A stretch of DNA of 64,000 nucleotides from Piezodorus guildinii (taxonomy: Eukaryota > Arthropoda > Insecta > Hemiptera > Pentatomidae). The position numbers and the translations under genes were made by a program. The notes below the pieces were generated by a model. The model did not search any database. It saw only the letters and a list, made by a program, of their open reading frames with translations, and was not told where the DNA came from. Each line of letters opens with the position of its first letter. Position 1 is the first letter of the stretch. Shown here in pieces: positions 1 through 11,259 of the stretch. Location: contig CM041297.1 of assembly GCA_023052935.1 (NCBI GenBank), positions 50,883,917-50,947,916 of the forward strand. Direction: 5' to 3'.

Positions 1-282
1 AAAATATTATCGTGGACTGGTGGATTGTGGATCCGCAGACCAGCTGACCACAATGAGATGGGGAATAAGATTAACTCCAGGGAATAATTGAGGATAGGCT
101 AGCCTACAATTAGAGTAGAATAGATAACGGACTAGGCTCGTGGTATTTACAATCTACTTCCTCAACGATAGGCCATCTAAAGCAGCACGGCCTAGCTTGA
201 CCACTCAACGTACATTTACCAAGTAGGCAGTATTAAAGCATAATATAACTTTATTTGAAAAATACAACGTCTTGAACAAATT
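1..282. other. Unassigned sequence
   Basis: Mixed-composition sequence, less A+T-rich than most of the window. No reading frame, repeat or RNA signature was recognised. Confidence 0.5.
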
Positions 283-780
283 ATATAGTTTATTTCTTTG
301 TTTTTAAATATTTTGATTGGAATTTACAACTGTATACTACAATACAAGTCAATATGCTGGTTAATGATCAAAAACATGAAAAAGGTCTCGAAAAAGAAGA
401 AGGTATCGAGGCCATCTTCTTTTCAGACGCCTCGGAAGGTTCAGGGATCGAAGAGGAAGCTACGATAGAAACTAGTAGGTTAGAGTGGGAATGGAGTTTT
501 TCAAGAAGGATTCACACCTGTTTCGGGCCAAAACATAGGGAACATTAAGGTATTTGTGGATGAATTTATTCGTGACATAGTAAAGAGCGTTGAGCATTTT
601 ACAAAGGATTTTGGATTGTGAGCATTGGATACGAGGGGAATTAGATGGTTTGTTTGAGCCCCATAGCTCAATTCTGCAAGTCCAGATAGGTCTTAAGTCA
701 TGCAGATGAGCATTTTGTAGTTAAGAGGAAGGTTTTACCGTTTGTCTAGTAAGTGTTAAAGTCGAGTGGTTTCTTGTCGG
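283..780 (-). mobile_element. Jockey-like LINE, 3'-end fragment (J1)
   Basis: Antisense 3' end of a Jockey-like non-LTR retrotransposon. It aligns by eye with the other copies J3-J8 through shared blocks such as TTTACAACTGTAT near the tail, TTTTCAGACGCCTCGG in the middle and TTAAGAGGAAGG at the distal end. In J2, read in the sense direction, the same region encodes the C-terminal part of a reverse transcriptase. Stops and indels break the frame here, so this is a dead fragment. The plus-strand open frame at 354-548 is a shadow on the non-coding strand. The exact 5' limit is uncertain because similarity fades near 780. Confidence 0.75.
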
Positions 781-865
781 CAAGTCATAGTTAATAAATT
801 ACAATAATTGCAGTCTAGTAATTTTAGAAAGAACAATAAAACCAAAAAACTGTTACGAGATAAAT

Positions 866-882
866 ATATGATATATATATAT

Positions 883-977
<95 letters not shown>

Positions 978-978
978 A
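866..978. repeat. Compound (TA)n-(GA)n microsatellite
   Basis: About 70 bases of TA repeat with one phase break run directly into about 35 bases of GA repeat with one interruption. A very similar TA-to-GA junction occurs at 50224-50310. Confidence 0.95.
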
Positions 979-1827
979 TATTACAAACAATTTAGAACTT
1001 CTTGTACAACCAACAAGTACAATGCTTTAGATAATAATTTACGGAATTGCTATACTTTTGAAATAATAAGAGATAAAATTAGTTAAAACTAATACCCTAA
1101 AACTGCTTATTATAATTAATGTTTGTAATATCAGAAATACTAATTAAAGAATTAATCGTGTGACACTATTCAATATAATATTTATATGAGTTCTGTATAA
1201 ATTCATTACAGAAAATATATATTTGCATTACGTTATACTAAATTTATTTATAGTTTTAAGAAATTATTTCATTAAAATATTACTATACTTTTATTTGATT
1301 CCTTTGTCTATTAAATCGTATTTCATTATCACCTTAGTGTAAAGAAATATGATAGCCTGCATTATTAGAAGAAAGAAGTCTCACCAATATTAATAATCAA
1401 TAATCAAGCAAATAATAATTAATTATTTTTCTTTTGTTGACATATTATATTCTATATTTCATTTGTACATAACTGTTATTCTCAAGGGACATAGTCTTAG
1501 AATGAAATTATTTTCTGATCCATTATATTATATTTAGAAAAATATGTCTTAAAAGCACTATTTTCTATTTAAGCCACAGGATTTCTATCGGAGAAACACA
1601 AAAAAAAAAAAAAAAAAAAAAAAAAAATGATACACCAATAAAAAACAATTGTGAAAATGTTAAACATATAAACGTAACAGCATTATCGAATCATAGTATA
1701 GTAAATTAACATCATTTCGAATTTTTAAAATTAAAATTAGATTCAATTAAACTGTTTTAAATAAATAATAAGTTAACCATTATTATCATAATTTGCATGT
1801 TTTTCTCTTTTCTCCACTTTTTCTATA
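979..1827. other. A+T-rich spacer
   Basis: Very A+T-rich, no coding signature. It contains a 28-base A run at 1600-1627, which could be the tail of an unrecognised retroposon. Confidence 0.5.
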
Positions 1828-1829
1828 TA

Positions 1830-2311
1830 TTGGGTTGTTTAATAAGATAGTGGTGTTTTTCAATTTAATCCTTTCTGTGTTTGAAAAATCATGTTTAATT
1901 TGTCAATATTTTTTACATATTGTACAAAAAGGATTAGTTAAGGAGCTTTAATGCATCATTTTCAACGGCCTTCGTATCATTAAGTTGTATTTTGCTTGCT
2001 CAAACTGTAAGAGAGAAATATTAATTTGCTTTTTTATTTCCGAAAAGGAAAATCCGCTGCATAGACAGTTATCAAAATTTGCAGTGTGTAAGGCGATGCT
2101 GCTTTAGGAGAAAGCGTACAGAACCGGAAATTGGAAGACGCAAAACGCTTCGCGCACCAAAAGCGGCGTTCTGGGAGGATGGAATTAACAAATTATCTGA
2201 AAGGACGGCAAAATGTAATTGATACAAATAGGTCATATATAATTAATTAAAAATATTTACAAGATTCTGAAGTTTTTATTAAAATCGCCGAACTTGTTGT
2301 ACAACCCAAAA
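1830..2311 (+). mobile_element. Mariner remnant, mauritiana-like, internally deleted (M1)
   Basis: A Tc1/mariner-superfamily element of about 480 bp, against about 1.3 kb for a full mariner. It begins TTGGGTTGT and ends with the inverted complement ACAACCCAAAA, each flanked by a TA dinucleotide (1828-1829 and 2312-2313), the usual mariner target duplication. The inside carries the start of a transposase (TTTCCGAAAAGG...GCAGTGTGTAAGGCGATG, matched in M3), then jumps to a C-terminal segment readable as GINKLSERTAK. The catalytic centre between them is missing, so it cannot encode a working transposase. It could be called a mariner-derived MITE. Confidence 0.75.
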
Positions 2312-2327
2312 TATCACAGATCTCTTT

Positions 2328-2360
2328 AGCACTGATGATACAATGGGAGTCGAAACGTTG
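2328..2360 (+). other. CTGATGA...CGAAACGTTGG stem motif, copy 1
   Basis: The block ACTGATGAT, then a short spacer, then CGAAACGTTGG. This copy has exact CTGATGA and CGAAAC boxes, as in a hammerhead-ribozyme core, but the intervening stem would be only about two base pairs, so activity is doubtful. It lies 17 bases past the end of mariner M1. Related motifs are at 3984, 16637, 47557 and 60574 (minus). Confidence 0.45.
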
Positions 2361-2361
2361 G

Positions 2362-3982
2362 CAGGGAATAAATAGTTAAAGCTATTTAATTGTTTCTTTT
2401 TACTGACCGTCATTCGGATTTCTTCCGGTAACTCTCAAAGGTCAACTAATTAATTATACCCAGTGCAAATATCATTAATAATTTCTATTATTATTTGTAT
2501 GCATTTAAAATATTTATAATAAATATTAAACAATAATATTTAACAAGAAAATAATATCCTAAAATTAATTGGCATTATGGATGGAAGCATTATATGCTGA
2601 TGCTTCCTAACATACTAACCCTACTCCTAAACATGAGGGGAGAGGTGACCCACATGTAGGACGTCAAAAGATAACTGAATACCTTCACGTGTAAAAATTC
2701 CGAATTGAAATCAATTTTCTGCGTTACTTTCCAAATGGAAATAATTTTTCTTCATTTTATCTGTTGGGTTGGGGTGACTGCCATTTTGCTTGCAACCCCA
2801 CTCTATGGCGGACCACCCCCTACCACCCTCGCCTTATTTTTATCCCCATATCGAATTCACTACCCCTCATAGACTCCATTCCACTATTTATTTTTATTTA
2901 ATTTTTTTTTCTGCGTTTTTTTTTTTTTTTTTTTTTTTTTAATAATGCAATAATGGTTAACTACAAACAATATATAAACAAATACATATTATACTTAAGC
3001 AATAAGAACGTAAAAAATAACAATATAATTTATTATGCTCTTAAATGATTAAGAATACATCTTAACGAAGAAGGGAGGTTTCTGTAATGAAGACGAGAAG
3101 GCAGGAAACACAAATGAAGACATTGCCGTTTTTTTTTTGTTTTTTTTTTGTCGGTTTTCGTTTTTGGGTGGTACAGGCTTTGGAACGGCGTTTACGGAAG
3201 ATTAAGAGGCCGTTTATAAAACCTAATGACAGGGAGACGAATAATAATGAAATTTTTTCTTGTCCGAAACCGGTTTTCGATGGGAGGGACAAACCCCAGG
3301 TGATGTCCCGCACTGGAGTGGGACTTTTTTATTTTTGGTACGGTTATTTAATTCAATGAGTTACCAGGATTTTTTCATTGGGGTTATCCACTCTTTTAGT
3401 ATGCGACCGTTAATATGTTGTAATATATTTTTCATTGCTAAGGAAAATCTACATAAACTACTTCTTTAATTATTGCTTTTTTATCATTATACTTCCTAAT
3501 TTTATTCACAATGAAATTATTGAATTTATTTCAATTTTATAAACTTCAGGCATTTATTTATTAAAATTTACTTTCTATTAGAAGGTTTGCAGTATACACA
3601 TATATTTAAAGACGATCCATAAAAGCATTTAATAGTAGGGTAAGATTGTACATGTTTTCCCAAATAAAATATAATTTATAAAGTAGTTGTAGTTGTATGG
3701 TGTCTGCCAGTGTCATTCAAGGAGAGAAAAAAAAACTTAAGGAAGTTTTAATTTTTTTTTTTAAATAATTGAGCACTTTTCATCTCCAATTATATTCATT
3801 AATTGACTTATTAAAAGTAACAATAGCATTATCGCTATAATAATTATGACACATAGATTAAAATGTAACTAATATACAAATATTTAGATCGCACCTCTGC
3901 AATAAACATATATTATTTCAAATTAATTTAAGCAAAAGTTGAATATTGACTTAGTTTATTTATTAATATGATGATTTCATTT
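2362..3982. other. Spacer with one GC-richer block
   Basis: The part at 2570-2880 is less A+T-rich and C-rich on the plus strand. It is followed by a 25-base T run at 2916-2940. An open frame of 90 codons at 3087-3359 is low-complexity in its first half and matches nothing I recognise, so I do not call it a gene. Confidence 0.4.
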
Positions 3983-3983
3983 T

Positions 3984-4016
3984 AGTCTTGAAAATGGGGC
4001 TAAAACTCCGAAACGT
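3984..4016 (+). other. CTTGAAAATG-stem-CGAAACGT motif, copy 2
   Basis: AGTCTTGAAAATG, a four-base stem GGGG against CTCC (one G-T wobble) with a CTAAAA loop, then GAAACGT. The flanks match the copy at 16637 while the loop differs. Confidence 0.55.
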
Positions 4017-4129
4017 ATAATACTTTTATTTATGATTTTTTTAATGGAATAAATCATAATTGAATTAAAATTTCTCAATTGCATAAAAAAATAAAATCAT
4101 TCAAATTGCTTACTTTGGGTAATACTTCT

Positions 4130-4142
4130 TGATTAATAATTA
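4130..4142. repeat. Target-site duplication, I-like LINE, left copy
   Basis: TGATTAATAATTA, repeated exactly at 6448-6460. The two copies bracket the LINE at 4143-6447. Confidence 0.9.
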
Positions 4143-6447
4143 TTTATTTATTTATTTATGTCGCCTCTACCCTAGTGGGTCATTGGCGTTCACATTTACA
4201 TTTTACACTCTGTTATAATATAAACTTCTTTTTAAATACTTCAAGAGGATATTGGCTTTTTTTTCATCATCTTGTAATAATTCTTTTAGAGTTTTTTCCA
4301 TTTTTAGTTCAATTCTTAATTTGTTGAAGATTGGACAATCTAACAATATATGTTTTACTGTTCTCACTGTGTCACATTTTGTACATGTTGGGGCTTCTAA
4401 ACCTCGCAGAAGGTAGCCGTGGGAGAACTCACTATGTCCTATCCGAAGTCTGCAGAGGATCACTTCTTCTCTCCTTGACTTTCTGTTGGAGGTCTTCCAA
4501 CGGGCACAATCTTTTTTTATTTCACTTAATTTAGATGGATTTGCATTCCATTCGACCTGCCACTTTTCCTTCTGTAAAGATCTGAACGGCCTTGTCCAGT
4601 CTTGCAGAGGGACTTTGTTGACCATCGTTGCTTGAGGTGCAGTCAAACGACGAGCAGAGTTTGCCGCGGCATCGGCTTTTTCATTGCCATATATGCCACT
4701 GTGAGCGGGAACCCATATTAATACCACTTCTTTATTCTTTATCTGGATTTCACAGTATATATTGTGGATTTCTGCCACTACTGGATGCCTAATCTTTGAG
4801 CTATGAATAGCTTTCAAAACGCTCTTTGAGTCGGACACAATGGCAAATTTTTGATAATGCTCTGAACCTCTAATATACAACAGAGCTTCTCTGATGGCAT
4901 TGGCCTCTCCTGTGAAGACTGAGCAAGCTTCTGGAAGGTTGTATAGAAGTTCTTCATTCGCCGTTATGACCGAAAAACCTACAGAGTCTCCTGTTTTAGA
5001 TGCGTCCGTATAAAGGATGCTATGATCCGGATAGTTACTTATTAGTTCTAAAAAGGCTACTTGATTTTCTTGAGGAACTAGTGCCCTTTTAGAAAAATGT
5101 GGAGATTCTATGATTGGAATTTTAGGGGCACACCAACTTGGTTTACAGACTTCTGGTAACTGTTGAACGATGGCTAGATCCATATTCAGAGATGAGGTTA
5201 TTTCAAGTACTTTTTTTCCAAATCCATTTCTTAATAATGGTTCTGCACCGAATAGAACGTTTTTTAATGGATGTTTTGGAATTGAAACTATTTTTGCTCC
5301 GTATTTTGCATTGTATAATGTCTTCTTGACTCGAGGGGGGTTCACCAATTTCGACACTTACACTTTCGACCGGAGACGTTCTGTAAGCACCCGAGCATAT
5401 CCTAAGTGCCGCATTGTGTACGGGATCTAATATCCGCAGAATACTTTTCTTCGCGGTGCCGAAAGCACAAGAACCGTAGCCAATCTTGCTTTGTACTATT
5501 GCTTTATATACAATTAATAGGCTGCTTCTATCTGCTCCCCAACCAGAGTGTGAAAGACACTTGAGGAGACCGAGCCTTTTCAAGCATTCTTTCTTAAGAT
5601 TTTTGATATGGGGAATCCACTTCAAACCTCTATCTAATTGGAGACCGAGGTACTTTTGATGATCTACGAATTGGATGTCTTCCGTTCCTAATTTCAAAGT
5701 TGGATTTGTAGAGCATCCTCTCAATCTGCATAGGTGCATGGCTTTGGTTTTTTGTGTAGAAAAATTAAAGCCACTTTTTCGAGCCCAGATTTGAGCTTTT
5801 CTCAACGCCTTCTGAAGCTTCCACTTAATGAATTCAAGGGATTTGCTACGAATTAAGAGCAATATATCATCGGCAAATAATACAACTTTAATAGCTCTTT
5901 CGAAAATCTTGGGCAAATCGTTTGTTGCAACGAGGAATAGCGTAGCACTTAGAGGTGAGCCTTGAGGTGTACCATTTTGCAAAGTGTTAAGAGATGACAA
6001 CGAAGATCCAACTCTGACTCGAAACATTCTATCTTTGAGGAAATCGGCTATGTAAGACCACAAGTTTCCCTGAATTCCATAATTTGTTAGAATTCGCATC
6101 AAGTTCTCCTTACACATAGTGTCATATGCCTTTTCTAAGTCAAGAAAAACAGTTATCAAATGTTCTTTTTGGGCGAAAGCTTCTTCGGCTTCACACTGCA
6201 GGGACATTATTGCATCTATCGTTGAATAATGTTCTCTGAAACCAAATTGTTGAGGAATCAACAGTTTATTATGTTGCATAAAGTGCACAAGCCTGGTGTT
6301 CACCATTTTTTCTTGTATCTTCGAGAAACATGGTAGCAACGATATAGGTCGAAAGTCCTTGGGATGAATGGAAATATCTCTCTTCGGAACAGGTGCGATA
6401 ATTGATGTTTTCCATAGCCTAGGAATACGCCCAGTCGCCCAGTGTCC
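4143..6447 (-). mobile_element. I-like LINE insertion, 5'-truncated, intact target duplication (L1)
   Basis: Antisense insertion of about 2.3 kb. The element's 3' end lies at 4143-4160 as an (AAAT)n-type tail, and its 5' end is cut off inside the reverse transcriptase region near 6447. That is the usual result of incomplete target-primed reverse transcription. Exact 13-bp duplications flank it. The exact duplications and the single frameshift in its reading frame suggest it is young compared with the other LINE remnants here. Confidence 0.92.
4203..6447 (-). pseudogene. LINE ORF2 fragment: reverse transcriptase + RNase H + zinc knuckle, frameshifted
   Basis: Would copy the element's RNA into DNA at a nicked target and remove RNA with RNase H. 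The first frame (6447 down to 5203) is already open at the truncation point, so no true start is present. It shows RT motifs FLDLEKAYD (catalytic Asp), GTPQGSPLSATLF, LFADDILLL (catalytic Asp pair) and YLGLQLDRGL. At a run of six C near 5332-5337 (minus strand) the frame shifts by one base. The second frame (to 4203) carries RNase H motifs YTDASKTGDSVGFSV, FTGEANAIREAL, IVSDSKSVLKAI and WVPAHSGIYGNEKADAA, then CTKCDTVRTVKHILLDC, a CX2CX7HX4C knuckle. The domain order fits the I superfamily. The endonuclease and ORF1 are absent because of the 5' truncation. The copy cannot make a full protein. Confidence 0.93.
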
Positions 6448-6460
6448 TGATTAATAATTA
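6448..6460. repeat. Target-site duplication, I-like LINE, right copy
   Basis: TGATTAATAATTA, identical to 4130-4142. Confidence 0.9.
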
Positions 6461-7255
6461 ATATTGATTGTTGATAATTAATTAATATTCATAATAATTA
6501 ATATTAATTGTTTAGTATAATGGAGTGGAACGATAAACCATAATAAATTAGTAAAAACTGAAACTTATTTTAATGCATAAGTTTAAATTGTTGATTTGAA
6601 TACCTACAATAAATAAATGATTAGACCATATTTATACTATACAAGAAACTGATAAAAAAAATTTAATTTTATATTTACGTTTAGAATGAGTAAATCTGAA
6701 TGATTCTGATGTTAATTCCATTTTTGTTGGAGAAATTATTAGCAACTTTCAAAATAAATAACTTATGTAAAGTAATAATATGTTAATTTAAAAAAAAATA
6801 TATAATAAAAAAATATATAAATATATAAAAAAAAATAACATGACCATAAATATGTATGATATAATAATTAGGAAACAGAAAACTAAAGGTAAAGACAAGA
6901 TATTAATTGTAGCTTTCCAACATATAATTTGGGAATGGTAAAAATAATAAATTTTAAATATATTATAAAAGCCGCTTATAATAAAATAACTGTTTTTTTT
7001 TTTATTTTTATAAATTAAATCAACAACTTTAAGCAATAAACATGTAAAATAATAAAGATCGTTTAATACAATGAATAGAATAAATTGTAATTATAATAAT
7101 TCTATAAAACCATTTTAATCAAATTATATTCGGTTCATTTTCTTTTTTTTGTCTAGGAAATTCAATAAAAATATAAAATCAATGTACAAATATACACCTA
7201 TCGCTACAAATTATTTATAAGATATACCTATTACCAACATCTTTCACCAACAGTC
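6461..7255. other. A+T-rich spacer
   Basis: Extremely A+T-rich. The 82-codon minus-strand frame at 6788-7036 is low-complexity Tyr/Ile/Phe and not credible as a gene. Confidence 0.5.
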
Positions 7256-7269
7256 GTTAAAATTAGATC

Positions 7270-7338
<69 letters not shown>
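7256..7338. repeat. (TA)n microsatellite
   Basis: Nearly uninterrupted TA repeat of about 80 bases. As a self-complementary run it can extrude as a cruciform and is prone to length error in assembly. Confidence 0.95.
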
Positions 7339-7341
<3 letters not shown>

Positions 7342-8162
7342 ATTACATTAGCTATATCTATACACGAATCACTGTAAAAATACATAGTAGAAGTTATTTA
7401 TATCATATACTATACAAAATTCGAATTAAGGAACTTAATCATAGCGGACAATGCAGTGTTCGAATGCGTCATAAACCCAACCTATAACTATAGAAAGCAA
7501 TTAAACATGAAATTCTTATTATTAAATATAATGAGTAGGGCCATTTAGAAATTATAATTTTAGAACGAGGGAAATGGCAAATTTTGCTAATTGTGGATGT
7601 TAATAATGGATGGCATTCCTGTTCGATTCAGTTTGATGCATGATTTCGTAGGCACTTTACACTTACCGCAAATAGGTGGGCCATGTTTCCGTAATTAGTA
7701 ACTATGGCTTTGTTTCATTGAAGTTTTAGGAACCCAGCTGTAACGTTTATATCATAAAAAAATAAAATAAATACTAAATAACGAATACGAACTCAATTAT
7801 TTCCATTAAAAATTAATCAAGTGCCAATTTGTTGTTTGATATAAATATTTGCATATATTTTATAGATACCTCACAAATGAAAAACTTTAGCAACTAAACC
7901 ATCTTAACCTATAATTATAGTAATTTTAATGGTATTTTTGTATTTATGGGATGTAAATTAAAAATGTTTATCTATTTTTTTATTAGGGATCTAACAACTC
8001 CAGGATTTAAAAATGAACATTTGAACTGTTTAAGATTAATATTTATTATATTTAATAACTTTATATATTTAATTAACTTTATAATATATTTAATTTAATG
8101 TATAAATATTGATTATATTTAAAAACGAATAAAAAAAAAAAAACTATCACTAGTAATTATCT
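7339..8162. other. Unassigned spacer
   Basis: Mostly A+T-rich. A more mixed stretch at 7440-7750 has no recognisable frame or repeat. Confidence 0.45.
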
Positions 8163-8414
8163 ACAATTGAAGCGTATAATTCCAAAAGGTACTAAAAGAC
8201 ATTTTTTATGGTTTATTTTTATACATATTTATATTCTTTACGACATATTTATTCTAAGAAGGCGTTAAGAATATAATAAAAGAACAATTCCAGATTTTAG
8301 TGCGAAAATAATCAAATTAGCTGGTTTAATCATTTAGGAATGAGAGATTTTGCCCTTTCTGTAAAATTTCCAAGAATGGATTAAGTACCTTATGGAACTG
8401 AACGTCTCAATTGT
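8163..8414 (-). mobile_element. Inverted-repeat MITE, family D, short copy (D1)
   Basis: About 250 bp starting ACAATTGAAGCGT and ending with the inverted counterpart ACGTCTCAATTGT. The inverted repeats continue inward through AATTCCAAAAGGTACT on one side and AAGTACCTTATGGAA on the other. The interior matches, in reverse, the core of the elements at 38216-39262 and 57690-58068. It has no coding capacity. Mobilisation by a DNA transposase is inferred from the structure alone; the superfamily is unknown. Confidence 0.75.
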
Positions 8415-9645
8415 TAACAAGAAAATTCATAATTAATGGTTATTTATAATTAATTATGATTAAACTAGTTATTATTAATAATTATAATTAAAATTTGTTT
8501 CGATAGGTAACTTAATTAATTACTAATAGTAGTAGTTTTTTTTTCATAGCTAATGACTAATTATTTTTAAATTTCAATATTATATAACTTAATTTTTAAT
8601 CAGATAGATATTCTAAACCAAAAAAATTCCTAAGCAGAATAATTAATTTTCATTGATAAGTTTTTCGTTAAGTGAATCCTATAGGTCAGTTCACAATTTT
8701 GAGAAAAGGAAAACAACAGCATTTTAATTTTTATAAATTTAATAATAAAATTCTTTAGCTGTGAAAAAGGGTAATGCATTTTGTAAGCAGAATTCAATAA
8801 AGTCTCATTAATCCAGTCCAAAATTTATCATAAAAAATTTTATTTGACACATATTGCCAATGTCTTATTATTGAACATTGCCCTGATTAGTTGTGATTTT
8901 TTTTCTTCATGTCATCAACTTTTTATAATATTATTTTTAGGATTTTATGTTTTATATTTTATTTTGTATTATTTTTTTTTTTAATTATGTATATTTTTTT
9001 TACATAGTTGATACTGAAATTGTATAATTGCGATCCTATTTGATGTTTGTACTGTTTTTATGGGTTTTTCTTTTTTGCTGTATTCATTACCACCTGTATG
9101 GGTGTAAATAAAGTTCATATATATCACTACTTGTTTTTTAAAACAAATTCCTACGAAGAATAATTATATACGGTCAATATACTTATTTTTCCATTAGAGA
9201 TTTAACTATGAATCAATTTCTCGAATATAATTTCCTTTACGCACAGTGAGGCATTGTAAAGAAAAATTATTTAAAGTGTTTCAGTTGGAAATGGGTTGGG
9301 GCATGTATCTTGAAACACTCCATCAGGGTGCTCTACGGAACCATGAATTCTTAAGTAGTTGGCAAAACACCACGTGAGGTACTTAAAGCGGGATGAATAG
9401 ACAAAGTAGAATAATGATATCATAGATCTAGGCGTAGAGAGGGGAATGCGATGAATGAATATCATAGTTTTTGAAATATAAAAAAAGTTTTAAAAACTGT
9501 TACAAAATTACTATATGATTTCATAATATTTCCAAATATTTATTCATAAAAAATAATAACAATTATACTCAAAATATAAGGTTTCCATACATTTACGCCA
9601 GTCTGATTTTTTTCTACTCAAATAAAAATACGTTCATGAAATTAT
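8415..9645. other. Spacer with a possible LINE 3' UTR
   Basis: At about 8930-9115 a T-rich tract leads to ACCACCTGTATGGGTGT and then AATAAAG, an arrangement like a LINE 3' end (small hairpin, polyadenylation signal). No coding homology supports it. The rest shows nothing recognisable. Confidence 0.3.
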
Positions 9646-9655
9646 AAGGTATAGA

Positions 9656-9940
9656 ACCTTTACCTCTACAACCGATGAAATGGTTTTGGGATTTGTATTG
9701 TTTTTAGGCCAACGGCCATGGAATGAGGTAATAAGGTTGACATACCACTCAGCCGCCATGTTTTTTCACATTTATAGTACCCATTTTATAGAGACTGGGT
9801 TCGACCCAGAAGGGTATCCGTACCCCAGGGTCGCTAAAATAACAGAATAAATAATATTTTGTCTCAGTCGGGATTCAAACGTGGAACATGTAGAACAGTA
9901 GATTAGTTCTCTATCAACTAGACAACGCCGCTTCCACCCT
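9656..9940 (-). mobile_element. tRNA-derived SINE, family B, with target duplication
   Basis: Antisense SINE. Read on the minus strand, a tRNA-like head holds a box-A-like GTTGTCTAGTTGATAGAG and a B-box-like GTTTGAATCCC, followed by a body with GGCCGTTGGCCT, ending GGTTGTAGAGGT. Flanking direct repeats AAGGTATAGA at 9646-9655 and 9941-9950 are exact. Other family B copies are at 13862, 36945, 46246, 49156 and 61276. RNA polymerase III transcription is inferred from the two boxes. Confidence 0.85.
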
Positions 9941-9973
9941 AAGGTATAGACTAATACTTATATGTTTTGTACT

Positions 9974-9986
9974 AATACTTATATGT
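9974..9986. repeat. Target-site duplication of LINE L2, left copy
   Basis: AATACTTATATGT, repeated exactly at 10453-10465. A further partial copy lies just upstream at 9953-9965. Confidence 0.85.
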
Positions 9987-10452
9987 GGGCACGGGGCTTT
10001 CCGAAGTAAGTTACACAGTTTTGGGAAGGAAATAGATCCCCTGTGCTTCAGTTGTGGAGTACAGGAGACTGCTGAGCACATAATTGTGGACTGCTACGCC
10101 TTCGAAGCTTTAAGGGCCAAACTACTAAGGGAATGTGGGCTCTGGGTCCTCACGGAGAGCGATTTCCCTCAGCTGGTGTCCAAGCAGAATTATGGACATT
10201 TTCTAGCATTTATTCATGCTTGGAAAACTTCACTTGGTCCATCAGCTTTTAACGTAGGTGGAACAGGACGAGATCGAGGAAGGCCACCTCCGAGAGAAGA
10301 AGCAGAAGCTGAAGATATGGTCATCGAGGAGAGACCAGAGTGAAAAAACTGGGAAGAAAAGAAAAAAAAAAATTCAAGATTACTACTGGTAGCACTACTG
10401 GCTACCGACACCCGTATTGCCATGTGGCAAGGTAGGGAGAAATAAATAAATA
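9987..10452 (+). mobile_element. LINE 3' end, 5'-truncated insertion (L2)
   Basis: A 466-bp non-LTR retrotransposon insertion. It starts in frame within the C-terminal part of the polymerase ORF and ends with an AATAAATAAATAAAT tail. The frame runs from 9988 to a stop at 10341 and includes LCFSCGVQETAEHIIVDC, a CX2CX7HX4C zinc knuckle usual at the C-terminus of I-, R1- and Jockey-group ORF2 proteins, followed by a Glu/Pro-rich end. About 110 bases of 3' UTR follow. Exact 13-bp direct repeats flank it. The protein differs from L1, so it is a different family that shares the same kind of tail. Confidence 0.88.
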
Positions 10453-10465
10453 AATACTTATATGT

Positions 10466-11259
10466 TTTCAATTTATTTATGTCTCTAAATTTGGGCGAAA
10501 TCCAAAATAGTTAAATTATTATCAGTTATAAACAAATTGAAATCCCTAAAACGTCTAAAATAATGCGGTCATATACGATTTTCCTGAGCCGCTAGACATT
10601 GCAGAAGTCATAACTCGACTTGTTGAAGACAACAAAGTACAGTGCCTGGCACCGGCAGTGTACTCAGTAGGCACTTCCACTATTAAGAGTCTTATGTCAG
10701 GATGAAAAGTTCGCGACTGGTGGATTTACAGCGAAGATAGACTTAATTCCTGCACACCACGAAGGCTACAATCTTTATGACATGTTGCGGTCGACTTATG
10801 AACCGAGTGCATCAGATAGTGCATTTAACTTCTCAGCGCATCGCTAATGCAATGCGTCTACTTGCGATCTTGTCACCTGCAGTGAGGAGTTTTACGATAG
10901 TAATTTTACGATTGTATTATAACAATGCTTAAAGTGTACATTGAGTGAGTAAAAAAAATTGGTTGTGATTTACGATATGTACTTCGTATAAAAATTTTGG
11001 TTAATCTGTAAACCATGACGAGTCTTTAAAAAACTATTATCTATCCTATCGACAATATTATAAATTAACAGCTACTAAAATTTTTAGTAACAGGTATGTT
11101 GTCGGAGTGAATATGAGAGGACTGAACTATAAATATCACTTATAATATCTATCGTTATATTGGTCTATTCTGGTTTCAGAGATTGTACTATGGTAAAACA
11201 AATAAAACAAAATTAAAATTTAATAATAAAAAAAATACCAGCAATTCATAAATATACAT
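10466..11259. other. Unassigned spacer
   Basis: The stretch 10560-10900 is GC-richer and mixed in composition, but I see no sustained frame or known motif in it. Confidence 0.4.

Noticed and set aside
2328..2360. Active hammerhead ribozyme
   Set aside because: CTGATGA and CGAAAC boxes are exact but the stem between them would be about two pairs and stems I and III are not evident.
4331..5430. Plus-strand frames opposite the I-like LINE
   Set aside because: Shadows of the reverse transcriptase/RNase H frames on the minus strand.
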